Positions 1 through 11,817 of a stretch of 64,000 nucleotides of DNA are shown here, one piece after another. The notes beneath the pieces are model-generated. The model was not told the DNA's origin. It searched no databases and saw only the letters and a program-made list of their open reading frames with translations. Numbering within the stretch: position 1 is the stretch's first letter; each line of letters opens with the position of its first letter. The translations under genes and the position numbers were made by a program. Source of the stretch: Stentor roeselii (taxonomy: Eukaryota > Ciliophora > Heterotrichea > Heterotrichida > Stentoridae); NCBI GenBank assembly GCA_006503475.1, contig RSEH01000060.1, positions 1-64,000 on the forward strand, given 5' to 3'.

Positions 1-2226
1 TTCCAAATTTCATTAGAATAATTATAGACGAAATAATTAGGTTTTATAATAGCTAACAATAAGAATTTTCAAAAAAAAGTGTTTTTAAACCAATCTAGAC
101 TTATAACTTTATACTTAGATAAATCTATGAAATTAATTAGTAGAGATATCATTTAATTAAGTTTCGATTAAGCTTTGAAGGATTATTTTTTTTAATTAGC
201 CTTATCAAATTTCATAACTATTATAGGTTATCTTAAAGCTGATATAAGAACATAAGTTTATAAATCCAAAAGAAATTTGTTTATGATAAAATCTCAAACT
301 ATAAAGAATTATTAGGCTCTTTCTTTATAAATGATTAACATATTATTATACACCTTTATATTGAATCATCATTAATTATATTTATTGTTACAATATCTCA
401 AAGGTTCAGTGAAAATGCTTCCTTTTCTTCCAAATAAAACATTTTGAAATAATCTATATTGCAGATTAAAACTTTAGTGAGGAAGCAACAATTAATAAAA
501 ATCACATCACTTTTATTTGATTTGATGATGAACTTTGTGCTTGTATATTTTGAAAGATCGATCCTAATCGTTAATATTAAAACTAGTTAAGCTCTTGCCT
601 TACATTTACAAATCGTCATCCCGTACTATATTTCTTACAATAATTTTCTCAGCAGTGATTAATCTGGATTTCTTACAGAAAGGTAAAGTTTTAAGAAGTT
701 TATAAAAATAGTTTTATTATCAAAGTAAAGAAATTTATGGCCTTGTGTAAACATTAGTTTTGGCATTGATTTTGTCAGTATCATAATATTCCGGTAGTAA
801 TCTTTAAAAGCATTTAAGTAACAATTTCAGTCTATTTAATATCAGCTTTTCAATTCTTTCACAGTTGTTTTTTGATCAGTTTAAGATATCATTTTTCATT
901 ATAACAAATACTATTATTTATATTAATAAGTTGATCGATCTTTGAATATACAAATTAGCCATATTTACAAGACTATAATAGTTTAATATTAGAATGCATT
1001 CATTTCATATTCACACTAGTTTTTATGCATTTATAGTCATCAAAATACTAAAGATCTATAAAATTATAAATAATTTAATTCTTGAAACTCTATTCTTCAT
1101 CATAATAATATTAAAATAATTTAGATTTAATAATTGTTCAAATCAAAGCTGATTAAAGCAATAATTTATTATAAATACTTCTATACAAGATCTAAATAAC
1201 TATTTTAATTTATAATATTTATTAGCTTTAAAAAATTCAAAAATTCAAATATAACAAATTTAAAACGAAGTAATTGTTGCTTTTATGGCCAAATATCTCT
1301 CAAATAATGTGTTTCTTTCTAGTAAACTTTATCAGATTAGTTTGAACCAAATTTATGTTTCATGCTTCATATCTATAACTAAATAGTAATAGGCAACGCT
1401 AATATAAATTTTCAAAAAAGTCTATTTTGCCCTTCAACTGTAAGTGGTAATTAAAAATTGTTCTTTTATTATTGTCGACTTTAAAAATATAAACTTTTTT
1501 CATTCATTTCATCAAATTGACGAAAATAATTTCTAAATTTATTTATCCAAGACTAAGACTTATGCATGATCCAGTAGTTATTTGATTCTCCTAATGCTAT
1601 ATTAAGCCGCATTTGTCTACGATTTTATAATTAAACTTAATTGATTTATCTCACCTTTGACTTTTTATTATATTTTTAATTTATAAAATTATTTTTACTC
1701 TAGATTCAGGAGTGTTTTGCTCTATTATTTATCATTATTTTCTATAAGTTTGGGAGTTTAAAAGCTCTAAAATAGTTTAGGTTTATTTATAAATTCATCA
1801 AATTAACTTTTTCATGATAAAAGCATAAACCCAAAATAAGTTATTCCTCAATAAATTTAATTATGAAGATTCTATTAAATGCAGCTTGTCACCAGACAAC
1901 TTAGGATTAATTATTAAGCGAAAAATTTTAGAGTATCTTTCAGAGAATTAAAATTTGGAAAACCACAGATATTCAAGCAATTTTATTTAATCCCTTAGAT
2001 TTTAAGAACAATTCATTTATTTCATATGAGTTCAAAGTGCGAGCTGATTATAACATTTCCATAAAACACTTACTCTGTTCAAATAATTTTTTTATAGAGG
2101 TATCATGTGCAGTTATTCATTATTGTTAAAAAGACACTTATTAATTTTTAGGCGATCGCATTAAGTTCATTAAGATAAGAATCTAATAATCTTTAATTAT
2201 TTTTGATAATCTTTTGATCTAAAATT
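1..2226. other. AT-rich gene-free left edge
   Basis: About 2.2 kb with stops in all frames and no recognisable domain on either strand. Short coding-like stretches (for example around 610-950 on +) are hydrophobic but interrupted, and I cannot assign them. The segment lies downstream of the Cys-rich gene that ends at 2227. No RNA gene, tandem repeat or inverted repeat stood out by eye. Confidence 0.6.
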
Positions 2227-5200
2227 CTAATAATCCATAGGCTTGCTTCTATTATCATAATCTTGACTTGTAATTGGCTCTACCCTATCTTTCTTTCTCA
2301 TCTTGGAAATGATCTTACTACAAATCGTTGCAATCAGATCAAAAAAACAACAGATCCAATTTAATACCCATGATGCAGTAACGAAATTCATGCAGTACTT
2401 ATTCACAGATGATCCAATTACACCTAACAAATAAAAAAGCATCAGAATATGCACTGAAAATGTTATAAATTCATTTGAAAGATGTAAAAAGTTCATCACC
2501 TTTGATTTAAAAGGAAAACTTGTGCTTAAATAAAAGGCAATCTACATAAATTTTACCGAAATCGAAACAACTGATGATAAAATCAACCTGAGTTCAGAAT
2601 ACATTGGTGATAAAATGAGAATAGTCATTAAAACTCTTCTCAAAAAGAAAATAAAGTGAAAACTCAAAGAATTATTCGAATCTTGTCTCAATTTTGTGAA
2701 TAAATAACCGAATTTAGAATCGATTATCTTCTGTCTTTCACTAGAAGATTTAGATCTCTTGAAAAAAATATAACAACTAAATGTGAAAGCTAAAAACTGG
2801 AAAATCTGATTATAACTTACAAGCATTAAGCAACTCAAGGAATAATCAATAATATCCCAAGGATTGTCCCATGAACTGATCAAAATCGAATAACTTGATG
2901 TGGCTAAAAACTCAAAAGAAGTCTGAAGCCAGTACTCAATAAAAATCTTGTAATGAAAGTATTCTCGAATAACCACAAGTTTCGGAATTTTATTCAAAGC
3001 TACATTCAAAAATAACTTCTGAATTATAAAAGTAACTAAAATCAAAGCTAAAATGATCAAATTCGTTCCAGAATTAACTATCATTCGATTCGAAGGGAAG
3101 CCAAAAGACTTAAATAAAGGGTTTAAAGTAGCTGTTGGCCCTTTTCCGACAGTTTTTTCAAAAACATTAGGTATCATTCTCTTTATGCGCAAAGATCTCA
3201 AAAACTCTAGCATATCTTCAGGAGCCTGAGTACCATACAAGGAAGCAGCAGAAAAAATTTCAGCGAAATTCATGAAATTGAACACACTAGTCAAGTCCAT
3301 TGACATAATTCCTGAAAATAACGAAATACTGAGTCCAATAGAGCTTCCCATTTTTCCATAAGTTGTGGACTCTTCTATTTTATCACTAATTTCAGACTTT
3401 TCTTTATGAAAAAGTGATAATTTTGCAGACTTATTGAAAAGAATTGAGAATGTATCAGAGTAAATAGGAAAAAACTGGATATACACAAAACTATTTGGTT
3501 TCAGGTCGGGATTATTTAGTTTCAGTGTAAAAATCGAGTTTTTTAATTTTTTAATTTTGTATGATACCTGATTTTGATTAATTAGAACTTCTAAGTCATT
3601 CTTCGAAAGGGGTTTTTCAGGATCTTCATTAAATATCAAGGTGATTTCATTATCAAAGTTTAGTGTTAGTATGACGAAGAAATAAGATATCTCGCATTTT
3701 TTGTCTTTAAGTTTAAAACCTTTATTGCATATACAGTGTGAATCTGAGATATGAGCATTTTCAACACAAGATGAGCAGTTCTGAAGTTTAGAACAATTTT
3801 TGCAAAGAAAAAAACAATCATCGCATTGTTTTGTCTTGAAGTTAAAATATGTACCTATTGGGCATTCATGGCAGGATCTGTTTATCAAAATAAATCCATC
3901 TTTACATGATAAGCAAGAAAATTCATTGAATCCATCACAAGAAACGCATGCAAAATCATAGCACATTCCACAGTTTGAGGCATTCATGCATCCATAAGAG
4001 CAGCCTTCACCGCAGCTTAAGCATTCTTTAGTAGTGAAGTTGAAGTATTCAGTCGTCTTGCATGGAGGAAGACACCCTTGGTCAGTAGGGCAAGAAGAGC
4101 ACCAGTTACAGTCAAAAGATTGAATAGAATACTTGAAATTGTTCAAACTAATTTGGTAAATAAACCCTAAAAGTGAACTCCTCAAATCGCTACCCAAAAA
4201 AACATAAGAATCGTCTGAGGTAAAAGGCACTAGGCTGGGGTTACTAAAGCGAATTATTTTTGAATCTATAGTAATTGTTATTGTTGAAACATTGAAAAAC
4301 TCAGTTTTTACTTGCAAAAATTTCCAATTTGAGTATAAAGTCGAATGATTGACAGCATAAAAGTACTCAATTGAGTTAATAACTAACGAATAATCCAATT
4401 TTTCTTCTGAGAATCTCAGGTCGACTGGCCAGTAAGAAAGGTCTTTGCTTCTTAAATGTAAAACAGGGCCTGAATTGTAAAGAAGTATCCAGACACTGAA
4501 TTCAAAAGTATTTGAAAATAATATCTGTTTAGATTTTCCTGAAATTTGAAGACAAGAGTTCTCTCCGTTGAAATAAGCTCCTCGGTATATGAAAGAAGCA
4601 GCAGGGTTCAATGTTTTGTTGGATAATTTGATTTCGCATGTTTCAGTTTCTATTCTTTTTAGGCTATCGCTAACCTTCAGTGTGAAATCTTGAAATCTCA
4701 GCAAAACCAGCTGGTCTGAAAAGAAACATTCACCGCTAATTGAAATTGAACCAATAGGACAGTTTTCATAGCAAACTCCATTTAGAAGAAAGTTTGAGCA
4801 ATTAGTGCAGGTATAAAATTGATTATCAAAACATTCTAAACAACTCTCATGACATTGAAGACATTGGTCGTTGTTGCTATAATATCCAGTCAGGCATCTG
4901 CAAGAACCATTAAAAAAAATTGAGAAATCATTGCAAAAAAAGCATTCTTCACTGCAAACTTGACAATCTGATGAATAAAAACTGTTACATTCCAGACAAA
5001 ACTTAGAACAGTTCTCACAGGTTTCTCTACTTTCATCCCAGAACTTTCCCATTTCACAAAAACATTGTCCTGAACTCTGCAGCCTAAACTCAGACCTGCA
5101 TTCAAGACACTCGCTTTTTGTCTGTCCTGAGCAACGAAGACAAGTTTTATGGCAAGGCTTACAAATTCCATCAATCATGAGCCAGCCTTCTTGACATATG

Positions 5201-8200
5201 CAAGAATTATTCACTAAATTTGCGTTTTCCCTGCATTTAGAACACTTTTCTTCATCACTGCCAAAACATTCAAGACATTTTATGTCACAATCGCTGCAGG
5301 TATTATTTTCAAAGTACTGAGAAGAAGGACAAACACATGAATTATTTGAATTCAACAACATGTTATTTTTGCATGATAAACATGAAGTCGAGGTGCTCGA
5401 AAAGCAGGTTTCGCAAAGAATATCGCAGCTTTCGCAATTTGATCCATTTTTATAGAACCCTTCGTTGCAAATGCATGAATTTTTGGAATCTAAATAAGAA
5501 TTAGTTGCACAGGAAAGACATTCTGAGTTTAACTGACCTGAACAGTTTAGACAGTCTGAATGACAAGCATCACAATTTCCTGAGCCATTAAAGTAAAATC
5601 CAGTTTCACAAAAACAAACTCCTCCAATATTTACCGAGTTTTGTTGGCATTTCGAACAGTTAAATTCACCTGAGCAATTAACACATAGATCTTTGCACTT
5701 GCTGCACATAAGCTTGGACTGATTCCAGTAAAACCCTGAATTACAAGCACAATGATTGGTTTGCAAAGAAGAATCATTGAAGCATTCAGAGCATACTGAA
5801 GTGAAATTCGAACAGTTTTCACATATTGGGTCTGAACATAAGTTGCAGTCAGTAGCTCTGACACAGCCTAAAGAACAATTAGGACATAATCTGCAAGAAC
5901 TTCCATTAAAGAATGAGTCTATTGAGCAGTCTACCAAGCAGTTAGAGGTAAGACCAGCAGAGCATAATAATAAGCTACTCGAAGATTCTGCCACCTCAGT
6001 ATGATAAAATCTGATCTTCCATAGAAAACCTTCAAATGAAACTTGATTGCTTCCTAGTTGTAAAATTTGATTACCGTCAAAAATATAATTGTCAGAAATC
6101 CAAAAATTTCTTAATCCCATTGAAGTTTCAATAATTCTTATTTGTATTAACTGATATCCATCAAATATTGTCATAATTAATAAATGGAAGATTTTCCAAC
6201 CTTTACTTGAATCGAATTTTAAGCTATAATCAGTTCCATTCACACTCACTAATTGATCTGTAAAAACTTTTAAGTCATTTCGACTGAATAAAACCCCATC
6301 TTGAGCTACTTTTATCCAAAAATTAATAGTGAAGTTATAAGCGACAGCAAAAAGGCTACTATTCATATAAGAATTGATTGAAAAATAATAGCCTCGATTT
6401 AAAGCTGGCCTCGGGTTGTTTTTATTCAAAATTTTATAAAATTCCGAAGGATAAGGGACTGAAAAGTTAACCCGTTGGTTCGTGCTCCAGACAACTGAAT
6501 CAAAATTATAAAAATTGACTTCAAAAATCATATTAAAATCAATTAAAACACAAACTGAATTCACTCTTTTAAAGCCAATAGGGCAGGTGCTATAGCAGGC
6601 TGTCCCTAATAAGCTGTAATCCGAGGTGCACCAGAGACACTTCAAAATTGAATTTTCAAAGCAATTCAAGCACTGTGAAGGACAACACTTTGTACTGTTT
6701 ATGTAAAGAGACCCTTGAACGCATGGGTTGAAATTTAAATTAGAATCGCAAGTGTAATTATCAGTATATGTAGAGCAATTAGCACAAGAAACATTAAAGC
6801 ATTTGTTGCAACTTCCAAAAATCGAGCATCCATTTGTGCATTCACTGCTACAGTTTCTGCACCTTTTATCTAAGATATTATAATAAGTCGATTCTGAGCA
6901 GTTCCAGAGGCAGCCAGCATAAACTTGCTTGCCGCAGATGTCTTTAATCATTGAAAAATCTGTAATAAATCTTTGCCATACAGTCACTGAATAGTAAAAC
7001 CTGCTGGAAAATGCTTGGGGGTAGTTTCCAATGAAAAGACTATCAGGAGAGTCAAAAAAGTAAAACCCTGATTTCGTTAGACTTGTGTATAAAACCATGT
7101 TAAAGGAAGATACTAAAGTCGTTGTTTTTCCATTGAAATACACAGACGCTCCAAACAAGCACCATCTATAAATGTTACCAGGTGCTTGTGAACTGCGAAA
7201 GTGAACATAATTGTCAATATTTCTCAGTTTTAACCTGACAGAATAATAATCTACTAAATGTATGGCTGACTTGTATAGGAAATAACTTCCTCCTTGATTG
7301 AAAACCCAGACAGCAATAGTAAAATTATAGTTTAAAGTCACAGATACTGTCGTTTTTAAATAGCTCAACTTGTCTTTTCCCATATAAAGACCTCTCATTG
7401 TATAATGGACTGGGTCGTCTAAGTCCGGGTTTCCGTCTGGATGCCAGGTGCTGGAATTATTACCGCTTTGAAAAATATCGTAAAACTGTGAAAAAACATT
7501 AAATTTCACATTGATCACTGGGGAAAGTGATGATTTTATGTCGATTCCATCTGGGTTATAAACAGGATTAACACATAAACCTTCACTTAAAATAAACCCT
7601 GTTTTGCATTCTAAGCAACTAAAAAATGAACCATTTAAGCAATTGAATCCAGAATCTGGTAAAGTCCCTGAAGTGCTCTCAAAACAATCCAAAAAGCGAA
7701 ACCCTTGACATGATGAACAATTACTTGAGTAGCAAAGATTGCAAGAGTTTCTTGTGCACAAAGGGTATGTGGGACAAGAAATGTTGCACTCATAGCACTG
7801 AAAATTGAAAAGGTATTGATTGTAATTGCAGGAGTTCTCTATGCTAGTGTAGATAAAATCCCCACTAAGAGAATTTCTTATTTCAAATCTTGACAAGAAT
7901 CCCACAAAGCTATTGTTTTCAGATCCCAGGACAAAAGTAGAGTTTGAAAATTGTTGCCTGAATTCAAAGTTAGGAAAAGTAGTCAATATTTTTGACGTAA
8001 AGTCTATGTAATGAGCCCCTCCCAAATAATAAGTGCTTGCAATAATAGCTTTCCATCCAGATTGATAGCTTATGCTGCCTGCTAATTCAATTGTTTTCTG
8101 TATACTAGTCAATAAGTAAGAATGAGTAAGATGTGTCTTATTCCAAGATACTGAAACTAAGGTTTGATTTCCTAAATAGACTCTAAAAATGATCCCAGGA

Positions 8201-8607
8201 CTGAAACAACGAATCAGATAACTCACTCGATGAGTCGGGGATAAGACCCAGCCATTTTTAGCCTCTAAAAAACTTTTTGAAGTAAAAAGCAAGCCACGGT
8301 CTTTTGTTATTAATGGGTACTCTTTAGGATTAGAGAGTAAAGAACTTTCATTTCTAGAACTGAATCCTCCAATACTAGATGTATTGAAAAGATATGAATC
8401 ATCTACTTCAAAGTTAATGAAAACCAAGCTGGAATTCGTATTGCATTTCTTGTTATCTGCTGAGACATTGTAACCAGTTGGACACTCAGTGATACACATT
8501 TTTGATTCAAAGTTGTAGCCTGATGTGCAGTTTGTGCAATCCTTGTTGCCACACCAAATAGCGCTTTGGCATGGTAAAGCTAGGAAAATCAACATTCTAA
8601 AACTCAT
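2227..8607 (-). CDS. Giant Cys-rich, ConA/LamG-like multi-pass membrane protein
   Basis: About 2121 aa after removal of one 15-nt intron (2542-2556). I start at the ATG at 8607, which gives MSFRMLIFLALPCQSA, a signal peptide; the frame runs upstream to 8643 only from a TTG. Four beta-rich segments of ConA/LamG appearance (near residues 60, 365, 690 and 1300) alternate with clusters of CxxC-type growth-factor-receptor/furin-like repeats; residues ~990-1290 are the longest Cys-rich run, with spacing close to 47 aa. After a beta-rich linker (~1630-1730), roughly the last 370 residues hold several membrane helices ending in a basic cytosolic tail. Such proteins form large surface-protein families in ciliates. 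Role inferred: cell-surface adhesion or sensing. The final two helices are reached only if the intron is spliced. Other stop-free introns could be hidden in it. Confidence 0.85.
2542..2556 (-). other. 15-nt intron (Cys-rich gene)
   Basis: On the coding strand it reads GTAAAATTTATGTAG, phase 0, with A at position 10. Unspliced, its TAG stops translation after ...VVSISVKFM. Removing it joins VVSIS to IAFYLS and adds 105 codons that continue the same hydrophobic, helix-rich tail in frame. Confidence 0.85.
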
Positions 8608-9849
8608 TTTATTAAATTCAACATCTCTCGATGAATCAAGCAAACAAAAGATCGAATATAATAACTAAAGTATAAAAAGTATATTTTAGAGTAAAGCCAG
8701 CATAGAGCTAATTGAGATCTTGGTCTCAAGCTAATCCTGAGTGAAGAGGGTGACCCATATTAAATAAAATCTCCAGTTTATAAACATTTTAAATATCTCA
8801 GAATTCACCTAAGCCCTTACTCACTTCTAGATGATTAAAAATTCAGTTCTTATTCATCAATACTGGGCTTAAGATAATTTTGTAAGGGTAAGATTATTAA
8901 AATATCAAAGATATTCAAATCAGCTTGAATGAGTACAAGACATCCTCGATTTACAATTTTAACAATAGCTAAAGGCTTATGATTTAAAGATTTTGAATAA
9001 GTAGCGAAGCTTTACTATTTAGATTAGTTTAAATAATAAACTATAAAATTTTTGGAATAAAAGTTAAACAACTACCTAATTTTAGCATGTATGGAAATTT
9101 TAGATTGATGTTGATTTTTTAAATCAAATTTATATTAATTTCTCATTTTAGTCAATCATAATTGTTGTTTTACAAACTTTATGATTTAAAAGGCTCTATA
9201 TTATTACCCGTACTAAATATTTATAGATTTCGAAATTTTTAGATTCTTTTACTTCAATACTTAGAGTTTTTAAGCATCTCAGGCTTGTTAACCTTATTTT
9301 CCCATAATAGTAATATCACACGAACAAGAAATAAATTCTTTTTATAATGAAACTGATCTAAAATGCTTAATAATCGTATTCTCTCAGTGTGGCTTCGAAA
9401 TACTCGATATTTATAATTCCTTTGCCCAAAAATCCATAAAATTATTAAATAATCTCACATAGCACAATTCATAGTATCATCAAACCCATAGCATAATTTA
9501 GTTATACCTTCAAGTTCCTCAGTTTTTTTTGTTGATTCATAAGAATTTATATTAATTTTTGATTCAGGATTATTATTTAAAACAGTGTCTTTGAAACGAA
9601 TTATAAATATTCCTTTATTAGTTAATGCAAAATAGAATTTTAAAGGATCTATTCTGTCTTTAGTCATACAGCAGACGCTGTGATGAATAGAGTCAATAAA
9701 ATAAAACTTTTCTAATTCAAATCTTCTATATTAATATTTTTTTCTGATCTAACTCAGATAAAACTATCAAATTTGCAGTATAAATATTACAAAAATTGTT
9801 GTAAATGTAGGATAGATACCCAATGAAAGAAGAAAATACTCTATAGTAT
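8608..9849. other. Intergenic, no gene seen
   Basis: AT-rich stretch between the start of the giant Cys-rich gene and the decayed relative that follows. Its first ~150 bases should hold the promoter and 5' leader of the minus-strand gene. Two short open stretches on the minus strand (9455-9667 and 9726-10013) have no recognisable domain, and the second runs antisense into the relic repeats. I support no gene here. Confidence 0.5.
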
Positions 9850-11340
9850 GTGGTTCTAATTAAATAATTGTTGATGGAAATGTGTTTCATGTGGAAAAAA
9901 TTGTTTATCCTGCAGTAAAAACTCAGGAGATTAAGTATTTGTTGAATGCAATACTCATAAGAAATTATCAAATAAAAATACCTTTCAAGATGTTCTTCAT
10001 ATGAAATAGTCATAAATTTTGAATGTGCATTTTATCATAAAATTGTTTAGTTTGTAAAAAACCATTGAGAGTCTAGGATGTTTTGAATGCAAAGACGAAT
10101 ATTAAATAATAAAAGGAAAATGCTTTATGGGATGCCATCAAATGAAATATTATCAATGGTGAATGAGCATCTTTTCAAGAAAACTGTTTACTATGTAACA
10201 AAATCTCTGAGACTCTAGATTTTCTTGTATGTCATTGGATACGAAATTATAGAAGGAAAGTGCTTTCAAAGATGTTCTCCAAATGAAATAACTATCAATG
10301 GTGAATGCACATCTTATCAAGAAATTACTTAATTTGTAAAAAAACCTCAGAGAGTCTAAGATGTCTTGAATATCAAGACGGTTAAGAAAATATTGAGAAA
10401 AATGCTAACTTGAATGTGAAACTAAAAATATAAAAAAACTCGCGCTCAGGTACTCACGAATTTTAGGAAAATGCTCTAGATAATATTTCGACCTAATCCT
10501 AACGATTACTGAGGAAAATAAGCTTTTATTGAGTTTTTATGAAGAACTTCAAATTCTCTGTCTCTTTCTGACCTAAAATTTTTACTCAAGTTTAAATTTT
10601 TTCATTTAAACACACATAAATCAATCCTAAACTCTACAACGTGACATTTACTATCTCTCAATCAATATCAAATGAAACATCTCTTGATTTAATTATCAAC
10701 AAGAAATTTTTAATTAAAAGGACTCCATTTTAAACCAGAGCGACTTGTCTTTATTCTTTGTTGACATTGATAATATTTCAGAAAATTTCAAATTGGTCCT
10801 GAAAGTTTTATTGCTAAGCACTTCAAATGTTTTTCATTTTCTTTTGCGATTTTAGAAAATATCTCTGCTGCCTGGGCGCTGCTTAACACTATTAACATCA
10901 TATTCTTTATCCTTTTAGGTCAGAACCGATTGACTCCAGTTTCTATCAAGTTTTTTCAAAGTAATTCACCTTTAAATCTAATGAAATTGATTTTAAATCA
11001 TAAAATTCTGGTTCTTCATCGGAATATGCTAGAAAATCGGCATCAAATAGGCTTTGGTGAGAATCACATTAACAATAATCACTTAATCAAAGGTACTTGC
11101 AACTTCCTTGTCATCTTTTCATCAGTGATTTATCTGGTTTACTACAAATCTTTTAAAGTAAGATTGATATTAGTGGCACAAACATTAGCAGAATCTCTTA
11201 TTTCTTTTATTTTTATGCTTATTTGAGCGAGAGAATTTTAGGTTTACTCGACAAGATGAATATTTGGATATATTTTTCATTAGTGTGATCTTTTTGGGAT
11301 TTGTGTCGGTGTGCTATCATAATTTTAATGTTTAATCGAA
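9850..11340 (+). pseudogene. Decayed Cys-rich (GFR/furin-repeat) membrane protein
   Basis: Plus-strand translation gives broken growth-factor-receptor-like repeats, e.g. KCVSCGKNCLSC near 9890, GCFECKDEY near 10080 and SPNEITINGEC near 10280. At least three copies of a ~141 bp unit (47 aa) begin near 9974, 10114 and 10255. Downstream, 10860-11226 encodes the sort of C-terminal membrane segment these proteins carry (AAWALLNTINIIFF..., then a run of hydrophobic helices), but it is cut off by TGA at 11224-11226. Many stops and frame changes separate the pieces, so this is a fossil host gene, not an active one. It lies next to an intact family member and is probably a dead tandem relative in opposite orientation. 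The left boundary is soft. Confidence 0.65.
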
Positions 11341-11817
11341 AAATATATACAAGTATATAGAAACTGAAGGAAAGATCTAAACAGAATGAGTTAAACACTT
11401 ATAAAGCATAGTTAGAATAAAATGATAGAAATATTATAATTTTAATATGAAATTATAATTAAACTAGACTCTTTATTTCACATTTTCTATAGTAATTTTG
11501 TTTGAAGTTTTGTAAGTGAAATCGACTTACCTAGCTAGTTTCTTCTGATGCTTGTATCATTTTTTTCACAAAATTCATATAATCTTCAAGAAATCAAAGC
11601 TTTTTATAATTATAGGAAACTCTTCCATTGTATAAGCATAATGAAGATGTTTGGCACTTTAAACCAAATAAAAATATTAAAATATCTGAAAAATTTTTGA
11701 TTCTTATCACAATTCTAACTATACTTTTTCTTCATTTTTTTTCGTTTTTTTCTGTTTTTTTTTCAAGTTCTACCCTTTATTCAAATTCCCGTAAATATTA
11801 CAGCCCATAATTTACAA
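11341..11817. other. 5' flank of ABC transporter gene
   Basis: AT-rich, 477 bp, presumed to contain the promoter and leader of the ABCC gene. A T-rich tract lies at about 11710-11765. A small open stretch (11628-11810) is low-complexity and hydrophobic, and I do not call it a gene. Confidence 0.5.

Noticed and set aside
2227-2499. Separate small gene after the giant Cys-rich gene
   Set aside because: It is in frame with the large gene and joined to it by the 15-nt intron at 2542-2556; its apparent start is GTG.
9455-10013. Two minus-strand open stretches of 70 and 95 aa
   Set aside because: Low-complexity, no domain, and the second lies antisense to the decayed Cys-rich repeats.
10930-11226. 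Stand-alone 98-aa membrane protein
   Set aside because: The frame is open upstream without an ATG and continues the decayed Cys-rich protein's membrane segment; it is part of the pseudogene.
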